A model generated the notes under the pieces. That model saw nothing but the letters and a program-made list of their open reading frames with translations. It made no database searches and was not told the DNA's origin. A DNA stretch of 64,000 nucleotides, taken from contig NZ_JAPFQI010000007.1 of NCBI RefSeq assembly GCF_026183895.1, positions 109,933 to 173,932 of the forward strand. The letters run 5' to 3'. Below, in pieces: positions 29,190 to 41,833 of the stretch (its first letter is position 1; each line of letters opens with the position of its first letter). The stretch comes from Sabulicella glaciei (lineage in GTDB: Bacteria; Pseudomonadota; Alphaproteobacteria; Acetobacterales; Acetobacteraceae). The translations under genes and the position numbers were made by a program.

Positions 29190-30463
29190 AGGCCCATATC
29201 CGGAACATGCTGAACATCACCACCCTGCCCAGCGGCCTGATCGTCGCCTCCGAGCACATGCCGCGGGTCGAGACGGTCTCCATCGGCGCCTATGTCCATG
29301 CCGGCACGCGCAACGAGAGCGCGGAGGAGAACGGCGCCTCCCACTTCCTGGAGCACATGGCCTTCAAGGGCACGGGCAAGCGCGACGCCGCCGCCATCGC
29401 GCGGGAGATCGAGAATGTGGGCGGCCACATCAACGCCTACACGGCGCGGGAGCAAACCGCCTATTACTGCAAGGTGCTGAAGGAGGATGCAGGGCTGGCC
29501 GCCGACATCATCGGCGACATCCTCTGCCACTCCACCCTGGTCCCGGATGAGCTGGAGCGCGAACGCGGCGTCATCCTGCAGGAGATCGGCCAGGCCAACG
29601 ACACGCCGGACGACATCGTCTTCGACCATTTCCAGGAGACGTGCTTCCCCGACCAGCCCATGGGCCGCCCCACGCTGGGCCGCGCCGAGATCATCGAGCG
29701 CATGCCGCGCGAGGCGCTGACCGGCTACATGCGCCGCCACTACGGCCAGTCGCGCATGGTGGTCGCCGCCGCCGGCGCCATCGAGCACGAGGCGCTGCTG
29801 GAGATGGTCCGCACCCATTTCGGGGACCTGCCCGACGTCGCGCCCCCCGCGCCCGAGCCGGCCCGCTACCGGGGCGGCGAGTTCCGCGAGGAGCGGGAGC
29901 TGGACCAGGTCCACCTCGTGCTCGGCTTCCCCGGCACGCGCTATGGCGACGAGGACCACCACGCCTCGCTGCTGCTTTCCACCCTGCTCGGCGGCGGCAT
30001 GTCCTCGCGGCTCTTCCAGGAGATCCGGGAGAAGCGCGGGCTGGTCTATTCCATCTATTCCTTCGCCCACCCCTACGAGGATAGCGGCGTCTTCGCCTTC
30101 TACGCAGGCACGGGCGAGGATCAGGCGGCGGAGCTCGTGCCCGTGGCGGTGGAGGAGCTGAAGCGCGTCCAGCGCGACGTGACGCCGGACGAGCTGAACC
30201 GCGCCAAGGCGCAGCTTCGCGCCTCCCTGCTCATGTCGCTGGAAAGCACCGGCTCGCGCTGCGAGCAGATCGCGCGGCAGATCCAGGTGCATGGGCGGGT
30301 GATCCCGGTGGAGGAAACCAAGGCCAAGATCGCCGCCGTCTCCGTGGAGGACGTGCAGCGCGTCGCGGCCAAGCTGTTCCGCAGCACCCCCTCCCTCGCC
30401 ACGCTGGGTCCGATCTCCCGCGTGCCTTCCCTGGCCAGCATCGCCGAAAGCCTGGCGGCGTGA
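29186..30463 (+). CDS. M16 family zinc peptidase (mitochondrial-processing-peptidase-like)
   Basis: 425-aa pitrilysin-family protease with the inverted zinc motif HFLEH (H53, E56, H57) and third ligand E133, exactly 76 residues on. A second M16 domain (about 175-420) has the family's DEDHHASLLLSTLLGGGMSSRLFQEIREKRGL pattern, shown in part as LLGGGMSSRLFQEIREKRGL. Alphaproteobacterial members are relatives of the mitochondrial processing peptidase beta subunit. The GTG at 29186 overlaps the thrC stop; an ATG at 29207 (MLNITTLPSG) is an equally good start. The physiological substrate is unknown. Confidence 0.93.
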   Translation: MKAHIRNMLNITTLPSGLIVASEHMPRVETVSIGAYVHAGTRNESAEENGASHFLEHMAFKGTGKRDAAAIAREIENVGGHINAYTAREQTAYYCKVLKEDAGLAADIIGDILCHSTLVPDELERERGVILQEIGQANDTPDDIVFDHFQETCFPDQPMGRPTLGRAEIIERMPREALTGYMRRHYGQSRMVVAAAGAIEHEALLEMVRTHFGDLPDVAPPAPEPARYRGGEFREERELDQVHLVLGFPGTRYGDEDHHASLLLSTLLGGGMSSRLFQEIREKRGLVYSIYSFAHPYEDSGVFAFYAGTGEDQAAELVPVAVEELKRVQRDVTPDELNRAKAQLRASLLMSLESTGSRCEQIARQIQVHGRVIPVEETKAKIAAVSVEDVQRVAAKLFRSTPSLATLGPISRVPSLASIAESLAA

Positions 30464-31788
30464 ACCGGCAGGACCGCCTGGGCGCCCTGCTGGACGCCGC
30501 CCGCCGCGCCGGGGCGGATGGGGCCGATGCGCTGTTGGTCGAATCCGCCTCCTTGGCGGTGGGGCGCCGCCTCGGGCAGATCGAGCAGCTGGAACGGTCG
30601 GAATCGGTGGATTTCGGCCTGCGCGTCTTCCTCGGCCGCCGCGTCGCGACGGTGAGCGGCACCGACGCCTCGCCCGAGGGCTTCGCCGCCCTGGCCGAGC
30701 GCGCCGTCGCCATGGCCCGCGTGGTGCCCGAGGACCCGCATGCGGAGATCCCGGACGTGCCCGCCGCAGCGGATGCAAGCGGCCTCGACCTCGACGACCA
30801 CCAGGAACCCTCGGCCGAGGCGCTGCTGGACCGCGCCGCAGCGGCCGAGGAAGCGGCCCTGGCCGTTTCCGGCGTGTCCAACAGCGAAGGCGCCTCGGCC
30901 GGCTGGACGCGCGGCACCCGCGCCCTCGCCACCTCGCGCGGCTTCTTCGGCGAATATGTCCGCGGTTCCCACTCGCTTTCCGCCACCGCCCTGGCCGGCG
31001 AAGGAACTGGGATGCAGCGCGACTACGACTACAGCGCCGCCACCCACCTCGCCGACCTCGACGCGCCGGAGGTGATCGGCCGCAAGGCCGGGGAGCAGGC
31101 GGTGGCGCGGCTGAACCCGACCCGTCCCCGCTCCGGCACGGTGCCGGTGGTGTACCACCCGCGCGTGGCGAACTCGCTGCTGTCCCACCTGGCAAACGCC
31201 ATCAACGGGGCCTCCATCGCGCGCGGCACCTCCTTCCTGCGCGATGCCATGGGCAAGCAGATCCTACCCGCCGGGATGACGGTGTGGGACGACCCGCTGC
31301 GCGCGCGCGGCCTCCGTTCCCGTCCCTTCGACGGGGAAGGGGTGCCGGGGCGTCGCCTTGCCCTGGTCGAAGGCGGGGTGCTGCGCTCCTGGCTGCTCGA
31401 TTCACGGTCTGCCCGCCAGCTGAGCCTCGCCTCCACCGGCCATGCCGCGCGCGGAACGGGCGGCCCGCCCACCCCCTCCCCCAGCAATCTCTGGGTCGAG
31501 GCGGGCGCCCCCACGCCGGACGCGCTGATGGCCGATATCCGCGAGGGGCTCTTCGTGACCGAGCTGATCGGCATGGGGGTGAACGGCGTGACGGGCGACT
31601 ACTCGCGCGGCGCCGCCGGCTTCATGATTCGCGACGGCCGCCTTGCCGAGCCGGTGAGCGAGATCACCATCGCCGGCCGCCTCCCCGAGATGTTCCTGGC
31701 GCTTTCCGCCGCCTCCGACCTCGTCTTCCGGCGGGGGACGGACGCGCCGACTCTGCGCGTGGAAGGGATGACGCTGGCGGGCGCCTGA
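30460..31788 (+). CDS. pmbA: TldD/PmbA family protein (TldE-like)
   Basis: 442-aa member of the TldD/PmbA family; in E. coli the TldD-TldE (PmbA) heterodimer is a metalloprotease that trims peptides such as microcin B17 precursor and CcdA antitoxin. The sequence lacks the HExxxH motif of TldD and has the PmbA/TldE pattern instead (LLVESASLAVGRRLGQIEQLE in part; GVNGVTGDYSRGAAGFMIRDG in part). Start is GTG 30460 overlapping the previous stop (GTGA). No tldD partner is in the window. Confidence 0.9.
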   Translation: MNRQDRLGALLDAARRAGADGADALLVESASLAVGRRLGQIEQLERSESVDFGLRVFLGRRVATVSGTDASPEGFAALAERAVAMARVVPEDPHAEIPDVPAAADASGLDLDDHQEPSAEALLDRAAAAEEAALAVSGVSNSEGASAGWTRGTRALATSRGFFGEYVRGSHSLSATALAGEGTGMQRDYDYSAATHLADLDAPEVIGRKAGEQAVARLNPTRPRSGTVPVVYHPRVANSLLSHLANAINGASIARGTSFLRDAMGKQILPAGMTVWDDPLRARGLRSRPFDGEGVPGRRLALVEGGVLRSWLLDSRSARQLSLASTGHAARGTGGPPTPSPSNLWVEAGAPTPDALMADIREGLFVTELIGMGVNGVTGDYSRGAAGFMIRDGRLAEPVSEITIAGRLPEMFLALSAASDLVFRRGTDAPTLRVEGMTLAGA

Positions 31789-31802
31789 GGCAAGCTGGGC
31801 GC

Positions 31803-33470
31803 ATGGCAAACTGGCGCGACCGGGCAGGCAGCCCCTTCACCCCCGAGAAACACCCGGCAACCGGGCGGCGGGGGATGGTGGTCACCAACCATCCGGCCGC
31901 CAGCGCCGCCGGGGCGCAGATGCTGGCGGAGGGCGGCACGGCAACCGACGCAGCCGTCGCCGCCCTGCTCGCCCTTTCGGTCTGCGAGCCGATGATGGTG
32001 GGGCTGTTCGGCGGCGGGATGATGCATCTCGCCGGGCCGGACGGGGAACATGCCATCCTGGACGGCATGGCCTCCGCCCCCTTCTCCGCCCGGCCGGAGA
32101 TGTTCGAGGACCACCCGCCGACGCGGCGCACCGTGGGGGCGCTGTCGGTCTGCGTCCCGCGCAACCTCCTGGCCTGGGAGGAGGCGCTGCAGCAATACGG
32201 GCGCTTTTCCCTGGCCGATTGCGCCGAGCCGGCGATCCGCCTCGCCGAGCGCGGCTTCCGCACCGGCGGCTACCTGGCCGAATGCATCGCCGAGACGGCG
32301 CCCGACTTGGCGCGGGACCGCGCCATTGCCGCCCTGTTCATGCCGGGCGGCACGCCGCTGCCTGCGGGCAGCCTGCTCCGTAATCCCGCCCTGGGCGAGA
32401 CGCTGCGCACCGTCGCCAAGGAAGGGGCCGGCACGCTGCATGGGGGCGATATCGGCTCCTCCGCCGTGCTGCAGCTGGCGCGGCGCGGCGGCATCGTTTC
32501 CACCGACGACCTCGCCGCCGTGCGCGCCACCTGGCGAGAGCCGGTGCGCGGCGCCTATCGCGGCGCCGAGGTGATCGGCCCGCCGCCCCCCTCGGCTGGC
32601 GGCGTCCACCTGCTGCAGATGCTGAAGGTGATGGAGGGCTTCGACGTGGCGCGGCTGGGCTTCGGCACCGCGGCGTCGCTGCACCTCGTCGCGGAATGCC
32701 TGAAGATCGCCTTCGCCGACCGCGCCGCCGCCACGGCCGACCCGGACTTCATCCCGGTCCCCGTCGCCCGGCTCTTGGACCGCGGCTATGCGGCAGAGCG
32801 GCGCGCCCTGATCGACCCGGCCGCCGCGCGGCGCTGGACGGCAGGGGTGGAGCCCTCGCGGGAAGGGGCGAACACGACCCACGTCACCGTGGCGGATGGC
32901 GAGGGTGGCATCGCCTGCTGCACGCACACCATCAACAGCCTGTTCGGCGCCCGCCTCCTTCTCCCCGAAACGGGGCTGATCCCCAACAACTACATGGCGC
33001 TGTTCGACCCCGTGCCCGGACGCGCCCAGTCTGTCGATGCCTGCAAGCGCGTCACCACCTCCATGGCGCCCACGGTGATCCGCCGCGACGGCGCGCCCTG
33101 GGCCGCGCTCGGCCTGCCGGGGGGATTGCGGATCTTCGGCTCGGTGTTCCAGGCGGTGATGAACCTGCTGGACCACAAGATGAGCCTGCAAGAGGCGGTG
33201 GAGGCCCCGCGCATCTGGACCGATGGCGGCAAGGTGGAGGTGGAGGCCGGCATCGCCCCCGCTGCCCGCTCCGCCCTCGCCGCGCTAGGCCACGAGGTGC
33301 AGCCCGTGCCGCACGTGGCGGGCGGGATGTGCGGCATCCGCTTCGAGGGGGACGGGATGCTGGAAGGAGCGGCGTGCTGGCGGGCCGATGGCGCCCCGCT
33401 CGGCCTGGGCGGCGGCCCCGCCCGGCAGGGCGTGCGCTTCTGGCCCGATGCGGGAACACCAAAGGCCTGA
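31803..33470 (+). CDS. Gamma-glutamyltransferase family protein
   Basis: 555-aa N-terminal-nucleophile hydrolase of the GGT family (cephalosporin acylase-like branch). The autocatalytic site Asn-Thr-Thr-His is intact, with T358 as the nucleophile, giving a small subunit of 198 residues. ATDAAVAALLALSVCEPMMVGLFGGGM and SAGGVHLLQMLKVME are typical (shown in parts). Unlike the GGT-like lipoprotein earlier in the window it has no evident signal peptide, so cytoplasmic or atypically exported. It follows pmbA by 14 nt and is 6 nt from the convergent permease. Confidence 0.93.
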   Translation: MANWRDRAGSPFTPEKHPATGRRGMVVTNHPAASAAGAQMLAEGGTATDAAVAALLALSVCEPMMVGLFGGGMMHLAGPDGEHAILDGMASAPFSARPEMFEDHPPTRRTVGALSVCVPRNLLAWEEALQQYGRFSLADCAEPAIRLAERGFRTGGYLAECIAETAPDLARDRAIAALFMPGGTPLPAGSLLRNPALGETLRTVAKEGAGTLHGGDIGSSAVLQLARRGGIVSTDDLAAVRATWREPVRGAYRGAEVIGPPPPSAGGVHLLQMLKVMEGFDVARLGFGTAASLHLVAECLKIAFADRAAATADPDFIPVPVARLLDRGYAAERRALIDPAAARRWTAGVEPSREGANTTHVTVADGEGGIACCTHTINSLFGARLLLPETGLIPNNYMALFDPVPGRAQSVDACKRVTTSMAPTVIRRDGAPWAALGLPGGLRIFGSVFQAVMNLLDHKMSLQEAVEAPRIWTDGGKVEVEAGIAPAARSALAALGHEVQPVPHVAGGMCGIRFEGDGMLEGAACWRADGAPLGLGGGPARQGVRFWPDAGTPKA

Positions 33471-33476
33471 GCCGGC

Positions 33477-35237
33477 CTACTCGCTGAAGACGAGCTCCAG
33501 CACAGCATCCTCGCCTTGGGCGCGGACCGCGCAGGAATCGGCCTCCCGCGCCGCCAGCCACATGGCGAAGCCTTCCTGCGCCATTGCGCCGCCGGTCAGG
33601 TCCTCCACGCGCGGGGTCCGGGCCGGCAGGGGCAGCTTCGCCCCCCGGTAGCGCAGCAGGAGGACGAGGCGCCCATCGGCGTGGCGCATCTCCGCCTCGA
33701 TGCGCGTCACGCCCCGCACGGCCAGGATCTCCGCCACCTCAATGGCGGCATGGGCGGTGGCATCGGCCGTGGCGCGGCGCAGCCCGAACCCGCCCGAGGC
33801 GCGCTCGACGAACCGCTCGATCTCGCGGTTCGCCTCGGCATCCAGAGTGATCGTGGCGCGCTCCCGCTGCTGCACCAGTGGCAGGGTCAGCAGGTGGACC
33901 CCCATGGAGACGAGGAAGCCCAGCGTCACCGGCCCCAGCAGCGCCTCGGGCAGCACCGTCGCCAGCCGATCGGGCGCCAGCAGGGCGAGCAGGGCGGCGG
34001 CAAGGCCCAGCCCGACGCAGGCGGTGCGGCGCCGGTCCAGCACCCGGCTGGCGATCTGCTGCGCGCCGGAAGCGAGGATGAAGCAGGTGATGTGCAGCAG
34101 CAGCGCCGCCGCGACCGGCGCGGGCAGGAGGAGCATCTGCGCCAGCAGCCAGGGCGAGCAGGCCAGCAGCAGCAGGAGCGCGCAGTTCAGCCAGATCACC
34201 GCCCGCGCCAGCACCCGCGTCGCGACCGCCAGCCCGACCCCGCCGGAGGAGGTCGTCGCGGTCATCGCGCCCAGCGTCGCCGTCGCGGCCATGCCCAGCA
34301 TCGCCGCGATCAGGGAGCGCTGCAGCGGCCCCGGGTCGGGCTTCACCCAGAGCGCGTTGCCCTCGCGCTGCAGGACCAGCGCATTGCCCAGCACGCCCGG
34401 AATCAGGCACAGCCCCGCGACCAGGAAGGGCAGGACGAGGCCCCAGTCGAAGGCGGCGAAATCCGGCAAGCGCGGTACGGGCAGGGCCAGGAGGGGCTGC
34501 GCGGCCACCTCGGCCAGCGCCACCTCGCCGGGCGGCCAGAGCACGAGGCCCAGGACGGTCCCGATTCCGCCCCCCAGCAGCAGGGCGAAAGGGGCGAGCC
34601 GCCAGCGCAGCACGGAAAGCAGCACGATCAGCCCGAGCGCCGCCAGCAGGAACCCCTCCTCCGCCATGCCTTCCTCCGTCCCGAGGCCGAGTTCGGCCAC
34701 GCGCGGCAGGAGGCTGAGGCCGAGCGAGAAGGACACGACCCCCGCCACCTCCACCGGCATCAGGCGCAGGAGACCGGGCAGGAGCAGCACGAGGCCCAGC
34801 CCGATCAGCGCCGCGACCAGGATGGCAGGCCCGGCCTGCGCCATGCCGAGCCCCAGCCCGGCGGCGGTGAGATGCGCCCCCAGGCTGACCGGCGACGGGA
34901 TGCAGGACAGCGCATAGCCCGACCCCACGGGCCCGCGCGGCAGCAGGTGCAGCGCCGCGGTCACCGCCATGCCCACCAGGGTGAGGGACAGCAACGCCAC
35001 CGTCTCGCCGGGCCCGAGGGCGAGGGCCCGCGCCAGGACGAGGGGCAGCAGCAGGTAGACCGCCTGGACCGCAAGGTGCTGCAGGGCGAAGCCCAGCGCC
35101 GCCCCCGGCGGAACCGGATCGGCCACGTCAAGGGCGATGTCGGCGGGCGGGCGGACGCGATGGTCCCGCCTGCGATCGGCCCAACCCGGCAGCGCCAGTC
35201 GGGAAGCGGCGACCGGCTGTGGCGTCGAATCGGGCAT
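33477..35237 (-). CDS. NCS2 family (xanthine/uracil) permease with C-terminal degenerate HATPase-like tail
   Basis: 586-aa protein. Residues about 40-455 form a nucleobase:cation symporter-2 core with 12-14 hydrophobic segments, including the [17 protein letters not shown] region and [24 protein letters not shown] (in part) near the conserved NCS2 sites. Residues about 460-586 are soluble. They have an order like anti-sigma-type HATPase_c_2 domains: [30 protein letters not shown], then [20 protein letters not shown] and a final beta strand. Key ATP-binding Asn and Asp/Gly residues look altered. It may sense or gate; that is inference. Divergent from glyQ. Confidence 0.82.
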   Translation of the reverse strand: MPDSTPQPVAASRLALPGWADRRRDHRVRPPADIALDVADPVPPGAALGFALQHLAVQAVYLLLPLVLARALALGPGETVALLSLTLVGMAVTAALHLLPRGPVGSGYALSCIPSPVSLGAHLTAAGLGLGMAQAGPAILVAALIGLGLVLLLPGLLRLMPVEVAGVVSFSLGLSLLPRVAELGLGTEEGMAEEGFLLAALGLIVLLSVLRWRLAPFALLLGGGIGTVLGLVLWPPGEVALAEVAAQPLLALPVPRLPDFAAFDWGLVLPFLVAGLCLIPGVLGNALVLQREGNALWVKPDPGPLQRSLIAAMLGMAATATLGAMTATTSSGGVGLAVATRVLARAVIWLNCALLLLLACSPWLLAQMLLLPAPVAAALLLHITCFILASGAQQIASRVLDRRRTACVGLGLAAALLALLAPDRLATVLPEALLGPVTLGFLVSMGVHLLTLPLVQQRERATITLDAEANREIERFVERASGGFGLRRATADATAHAAIEVAEILAVRGVTRIEAEMRHADGRLVLLLRYRGAKLPLPARTPRVEDLTGGAMAQEGFAMWLAAREADSCAVRAQGEDAVLELVFSE

Positions 35238-35343
35238 TGGCGCAATCTTTCATGCCCTGGTCGCGGGCCGCAACGCGCCTGCAACTTCCCGGCTTGGACA
35301 GGCTTGGGTATGCTGCGCCGCAACGACGCCAGCCCGGAAGCCG

Positions 35344-36210
35344 ATGAGCAACGACCGCCCACCCTCCTTCCAGGAGATGATCCTGCGCCTGCACGCGTTC
35401 TGGGCGGAGCGGGGCTGCCTGATCCTCCAGCCCTACGACATGGAGATGGGCGCCGGCACCTTCCACCCGGCGACGACGCTGCGCGCCCTGGGCCCGCAGC
35501 CCTGGAGCGCGGCCTATGTGCAGCCCTCTCGCCGCCCCACCGACGGGCGCTATGGCGAGAACCCGAACCGCCTCCAGCACTACTACCAGTACCAGGTGAT
35601 CCTGAAGCCGAGCCCGCCCGACCCGCAATCCTTGCTGATCGACAGCTACCGTGCCATCGGCATCGACCCGGCGCTGCACGACATCCGCTTCGTGGAGGAT
35701 GACTGGGAAAGCCCGACCCTGGGCGCCTGGGGCCTGGGCTGGGAGGTGTGGTGCGACGGGATGGAGGTGACGCAGTTCACCTATTTCCAGCAGGTCGGCG
35801 GCATCGCCTGCGAGGTGCCGAGCTGCGAGCTGACCTACGGGTTGGAACGGCTGGCCATGTACATCCAGGGCGTCGAGAACGTGTACGACCTCGACTTCAA
35901 CGGCCAGGGAGTTTCCTACGGCGACGTTTTCCTGCGGGCCGAGCGCGAATACAGCGCCCATAACTTCGAGCACGCAAACATCGACCTCCTGAAGCGCCAG
36001 TTCGAGGAAGCGGAGCTGGAATGCCGGGCGCTGGCCGCCCAGGGCCTCGCCATGCCGGCCTACGACCACTGCATCAAGGCCAGCCACCGCTTCAACCTGC
36101 TGGACGCGCGCGGCGCCATCTCCGTCGCCGAGCGCGCCGCCTATATCGGGCGGGTCCGCGACCTGGCGAAGCGCTGCTGCGAAACCTGGCTCGCCAAGGA
36201 CGCAGCGTGA
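35344..36210 (+). CDS. glyQ: Glycyl-tRNA synthetase alpha subunit
   Basis: 288-aa catalytic subunit of the bacterial alpha2beta2 glycyl-tRNA synthetase. Near-invariant family text is present: [50 protein letters not shown] and [20 protein letters not shown] 35344 gives the normal length. It is transcribed with glyS, but 118 bp separate the two, and that gap contains a small in-frame ORF ending exactly on the glyS start. Confidence 0.98.
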   Translation: MSNDRPPSFQEMILRLHAFWAERGCLILQPYDMEMGAGTFHPATTLRALGPQPWSAAYVQPSRRPTDGRYGENPNRLQHYYQYQVILKPSPPDPQSLLIDSYRAIGIDPALHDIRFVEDDWESPTLGAWGLGWEVWCDGMEVTQFTYFQQVGGIACEVPSCELTYGLERLAMYIQGVENVYDLDFNGQGVSYGDVFLRAEREYSAHNFEHANIDLLKRQFEEAELECRALAAQGLAMPAYDHCIKASHRFNLLDARGAISVAERAAYIGRVRDLAKRCCETWLAKDAA

Positions 36211-36218
36211 CTCCCCGC

Positions 36219-36329
36219 ATGCCGAGCCTTAGCATGGGCAGGACGCTGGCCCGGGGGTCCGTCACGCCTGCCACTCCTCTTTCCCTGGGCGAAGCCGTCG
36301 CCCGCAGCGATGTGAAGCCCGCGACCTGA
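36219..36329 (+). CDS. Possible 36-aa ORF in the glyQ-glyS gap
   Basis: An ATG-initiated 36-codon frame runs MPSLSMGRTLARGS to the end DVKPAT and stops with TGA at 36327-36329, so the stop shares a base with the glyS ATG (TGATG). It is unlike a leader peptide rich in glycine codons, so classical attenuation is not supported. It contains a perfect GGGCGA/TCGCCC hairpin (36287-36303). It could be a coupling ORF for glyS or chance coding in GC-rich DNA. Function unknown, confidence low. Confidence 0.3.
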   Translation: MPSLSMGRTLARGSVTPATPLSLGEAVARSDVKPAT

Positions 36330-38380
36330 TGCCCGAATTGCTGGTTGAGCTGTTCTCCGAGGAAATTCCCGCGCGCATGCAGGCCCGCGCGGCGGAGGAT
36401 CTGGCACGCCTTCTCGCCGATGCGCTGAAGCCCGCCGGGCTGGTACTTGAGGGCGTCCGCAGCTTCCACGGCCCACGCCGCATCGCCCTGTCCTGCACTT
36501 TGCCCGCGGCGACCGCGGCGGTGGAGGAGGAGCGCCGCGGCCCCCGCGCCGACGCCACCGGCCCGGCCCTGGAGGGGTTCCTGCGCGCCACCGGCCTGCC
36601 GCGCGAAGGGCTAGAGGAGCGCGACACCGGCAAGGGCGTGTACCTCTACGCCGTGATCCGCCGCCCCGGCCGACCGACGGCCGAGCTGCTGGCCGAGGCG
36701 CTGCCTGCCCTGCTGCGCCGCTTTCCCTGGCCGAAATCCATGCGTTGGGGCGATGGCTCCGGCTTCACCTGGGTCCGTCCCTTGCAGCGCATCCTCTGCG
36801 TCTTCGACGGCGCGGCCGTGCCCTTCGCCCTCGCCGCCGAGGGTGATGACGGGCACGGGCTGCGCACGGGCGAGAAAACGGAAGGACATCGCATCCTGTC
36901 GCCCGGCGCCTTCGCCGCGCGCGACGCCGCGTCCTGGGAAGCCGGGCTGCGCGAGCGCCACGTGGTCGCCGACGCCGCGGAGCGCGAGGCGCTGATCGAG
37001 CGCGGCGTCGCCGAACTTGCCACTGCCGAGGGGCTGGAGGTGGTGCCCGATCGCGGCCTGCTGGCCGAGGTGGCGGGGTTGGTGGAATGGCCGGTCCCAC
37101 TGCTGGGCCGCATTGACGACGCCTTCATGGACCTGCCGGCAGAGGTGATGCGGACCTCCATGCGGGTGAACCAGCGCTATTTCGCGCTGCGCCACCGCGA
37201 CGGGCGGGCGGCCAACCGCTTTGCCCTGGTGGCCAACATCCCGGCCACGGATGGCGGCGCGAAGATCATCGCGGGCAATGAGCGCGTGCTGCGCGCCCGC
37301 CTCTCCGACGCGCGCTTCTTCTGGGACAATGACCGCAAGGCCGGGCTGGAAAGCTTCCTGCCGAAGCTGGAGGGCGTGACCTTCCACGCCAAGCTCGGCA
37401 CCCAGGCACAGCGCGTCGAGCGGATCGTGGCGCTGGCGCGGCACCTCGCGCCGCTGGTCGGCGCCGACACGGAACTGGCGGCGCGCGCAGCGAAGCTGTG
37501 CAAGGCCGACCTCGCCTCCGGCATGGTGGGCGAGTTTCCCGAGTTGCAGGGCGTGATGGGCGGCTACTACGCCCGCGAGGCCGGGCTCGACCCTCGCATC
37601 GCCGATGCCATCGCGCAGCATTACCGCCCGCTTGGGCCGACGGATGCCGTGCCTTCCGAACCGATGGCGGTGGCGGTGGCGCTGGCCGACAAGCTGGACA
37701 CGCTGGCCGGCTTCTTCGCGGTGGGCGAGAAGCCGACCGGATCGGGCGACCCCTTCGCGCTGCGCCGCGCCGCGCTGGGGGTGATCCGCATCATCCGGGA
37801 GAACGAGCTGCGGCTGCCCCTGCGGCAGGTCTTCGCCGCCGCGCGCCCAGACGCGCCGGTCGGCGAGTTGCTGGACTTCCTGCTGGAACGCCTTCGCGTC
37901 CAGCTTCGTGCCGAGGGGCAGCGCCACGACGTGGTCGCCGCCTCCATCGGCAGCGATGACGACCTCACCCGCATCCTCGCGCGCGGCGAGGCCCTTAAGG
38001 CGCTGCTGGACACCGAGGATGGCGCCAACCTCCTCGCTGCCTACAAGCGCGCCGCCAACATCCTCCGCATTGAGGAGAAGAAGGACGGGCGCGCCTATTC
38101 CGGCCCGGTCAACGCCGGGCTGCTCGCCGCGCCGGAGGAAGCCGCGCTCGACTCCGCCATCGCGGAGATCTGGCCGCTGACGCGCCAGCGCCTGGATGCC
38201 GAGGATTTCGCCGGTGCCACGGGCGCGCTCGCGCGGCTCCGCGCGCCCGTGGACGCGTTTTTCGACAAGGTCGTGGTGAATGCCGAGGACCCGCAGCTTC
38301 GGGTCAATCGACTGCTTCTGCTTTCCAGCCTCCGCGCTGCCGCCGACCAGGTGGCGGAGCTTTCCAAGATCGAAGCCTGA
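36329..38380 (+). CDS. glyS: Glycyl-tRNA synthetase beta subunit
   Basis: 683-aa beta subunit that binds tRNA-Gly and completes the synthetase. It opens with MPELLVELFSEEIPARMQ and contains the conserved FPKSMRW-type stretch (PWPKSMRWGDG), VNQRYFAL, RLSDARFFWDND, ARLCKADLAS-like text (AKLCKADLASGMV) and an HD-like domain around PLRQ. The C-terminus has an anticodon-binding (DALR-like) region with FDKVVVNAEDP. The stop is followed after 11 nt by ppdK with AGGAA upstream, implying cotranscription. Confidence 0.98.
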   Translation: MPELLVELFSEEIPARMQARAAEDLARLLADALKPAGLVLEGVRSFHGPRRIALSCTLPAATAAVEEERRGPRADATGPALEGFLRATGLPREGLEERDTGKGVYLYAVIRRPGRPTAELLAEALPALLRRFPWPKSMRWGDGSGFTWVRPLQRILCVFDGAAVPFALAAEGDDGHGLRTGEKTEGHRILSPGAFAARDAASWEAGLRERHVVADAAEREALIERGVAELATAEGLEVVPDRGLLAEVAGLVEWPVPLLGRIDDAFMDLPAEVMRTSMRVNQRYFALRHRDGRAANRFALVANIPATDGGAKIIAGNERVLRARLSDARFFWDNDRKAGLESFLPKLEGVTFHAKLGTQAQRVERIVALARHLAPLVGADTELAARAAKLCKADLASGMVGEFPELQGVMGGYYAREAGLDPRIADAIAQHYRPLGPTDAVPSEPMAVAVALADKLDTLAGFFAVGEKPTGSGDPFALRRAALGVIRIIRENELRLPLRQVFAAARPDAPVGELLDFLLERLRVQLRAEGQRHDVVAASIGSDDDLTRILARGEALKALLDTEDGANLLAAYKRAANILRIEEKKDGRAYSGPVNAGLLAAPEEAALDSAIAEIWPLTRQRLDAEDFAGATGALARLRAPVDAFFDKVVVNAEDPQLRVNRLLLLSSLRAAADQVAELSKIEA

Positions 38381-38391
38381 GGAACAGCCTG

Positions 38392-41060
<2,669 letters not shown>

Positions 41061-41064
<4 letters not shown>

Positions 41065-41516
41065 TCCTGCGGCCCCTCGGCGATGGGGAGGTGGCGGCGC
41101 TGCGGGCGCTGCACGACGCCTCCTTTGCCGGCCTCGCCCGCGCCTATGACGCGCGGGCGGCCGCCCACGCCGCGCTGGTGGCGAAGCCGGAATACGAGGC
41201 GGATGTGCGGCGCTCCGACCTTTGGGTGGCGGAGCGGGACGGGCGGCTGCTCGGCAGCGCCGGTTGGCTGGCGCAGCCGGACGGCACGGCGCGGATCCGC
41301 AAGGTTTTCGTCCATCCCGATGCCGCGCGGCAGGGCGTGGCGACCGCGCTGGTCAGGGCGGCGGAGCAGCGCTCGGAGCGGAACCGCTTCGTGCTGCGCG
41401 CCTATCTCGACGCCGTGCCGCTGTATCGCCGCCTCGGCTACATGGATGACGTGCCCGGCGCGATGGAATTGCCGGGCGGCCTGTCCATGCCGGTGCTGTT
41501 CATGCGCAAGGGGTGA
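41061..41516 (+). CDS. GNAT family N-acetyltransferase, probable CTG start
   Basis: About 151 aa. The GNAT core is clear: RIRKVFVHPDAARQGVATALVRAAE is the acetyl-CoA-binding beta4-alpha3 (in part), then FVLRAYLDAVPLYRRLGYM. The first canonical start is a GTG at 41091, but that would remove most of strand beta1. The frame upstream reads ILRPLGDGEVAALRALH, exactly a GNAT N-terminus, and it can begin only at the CTG at 41061, which overlaps the ppdK stop as CTGA, the same layout as the GTGA and TTGA junctions elsewhere here. Substrate unknown. Confidence 0.8.
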
Positions 41517-41532
41517 CAAGCACCCTGCCTTG

Positions 41533-41551
41533 CTCTCCAATATTGGGAGAG
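41533..41551 (+). promoter_or_regulatory. Stem-loop upstream of small lipoprotein gene
   Basis: CTCTCC, AATATT, then GGGAGAG can fold into a stem of about 6-8 bp with a small bulge. It sits 12 nt upstream of the ATG at 41564, just ahead of an AG-rich ribosome-binding region (GGCGAGG). It could end ppdK-GNAT transcription or affect lipoprotein translation; no U-tract is present. Confidence 0.35.
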
Positions 41552-41563
41552 AAAGGCGAGGCG

Positions 41564-41833
41564 ATGCGTCCACACATTTTGGCTGTCCTGCTGACCGCAG
41601 GCTGCGCTGCCGAGCCGCCCTATGCTCCCTCGCCGCCCCCGGGCGACCCGCGCTGGAAGCCTGCGCCCGTTTCCCGCCTGCCGGATTCCTCCCAGCGGAT
41701 CGAGCATGTGCGCGGCAACACCTTTCGTGTCTGGGGCTCGTCGCAGGGAACGCGAGGCGCCTATGGCTGGCCCAGCCGCGCCGGCAGCGCGCCCACCGGA
41801 ACCTTTGGCGACCTGACGCCGGTCCGTCGCTGA
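41564..41833 (+). CDS. Small predicted lipoprotein
   Basis: 89 aa with a short lipoprotein signal MRPHILAVLLTAGC, the acylated Cys being residue 14. The mature part is Pro-rich at first (EPPYAPSPPPGDP) and then has a VRGNTFRVWGSSQGTRG segment. I do not recognise a domain. A good Shine-Dalgarno (GGCGAGG) precedes the ATG. It stands alone between the GNAT gene and a 332-bp gap. Likely real because of the clear export signal and RBS; function unknown. Confidence 0.6.
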   Translation: MRPHILAVLLTAGCAAEPPYAPSPPPGDPRWKPAPVSRLPDSSQRIEHVRGNTFRVWGSSQGTRGAYGWPSRAGSAPTGTFGDLTPVRR

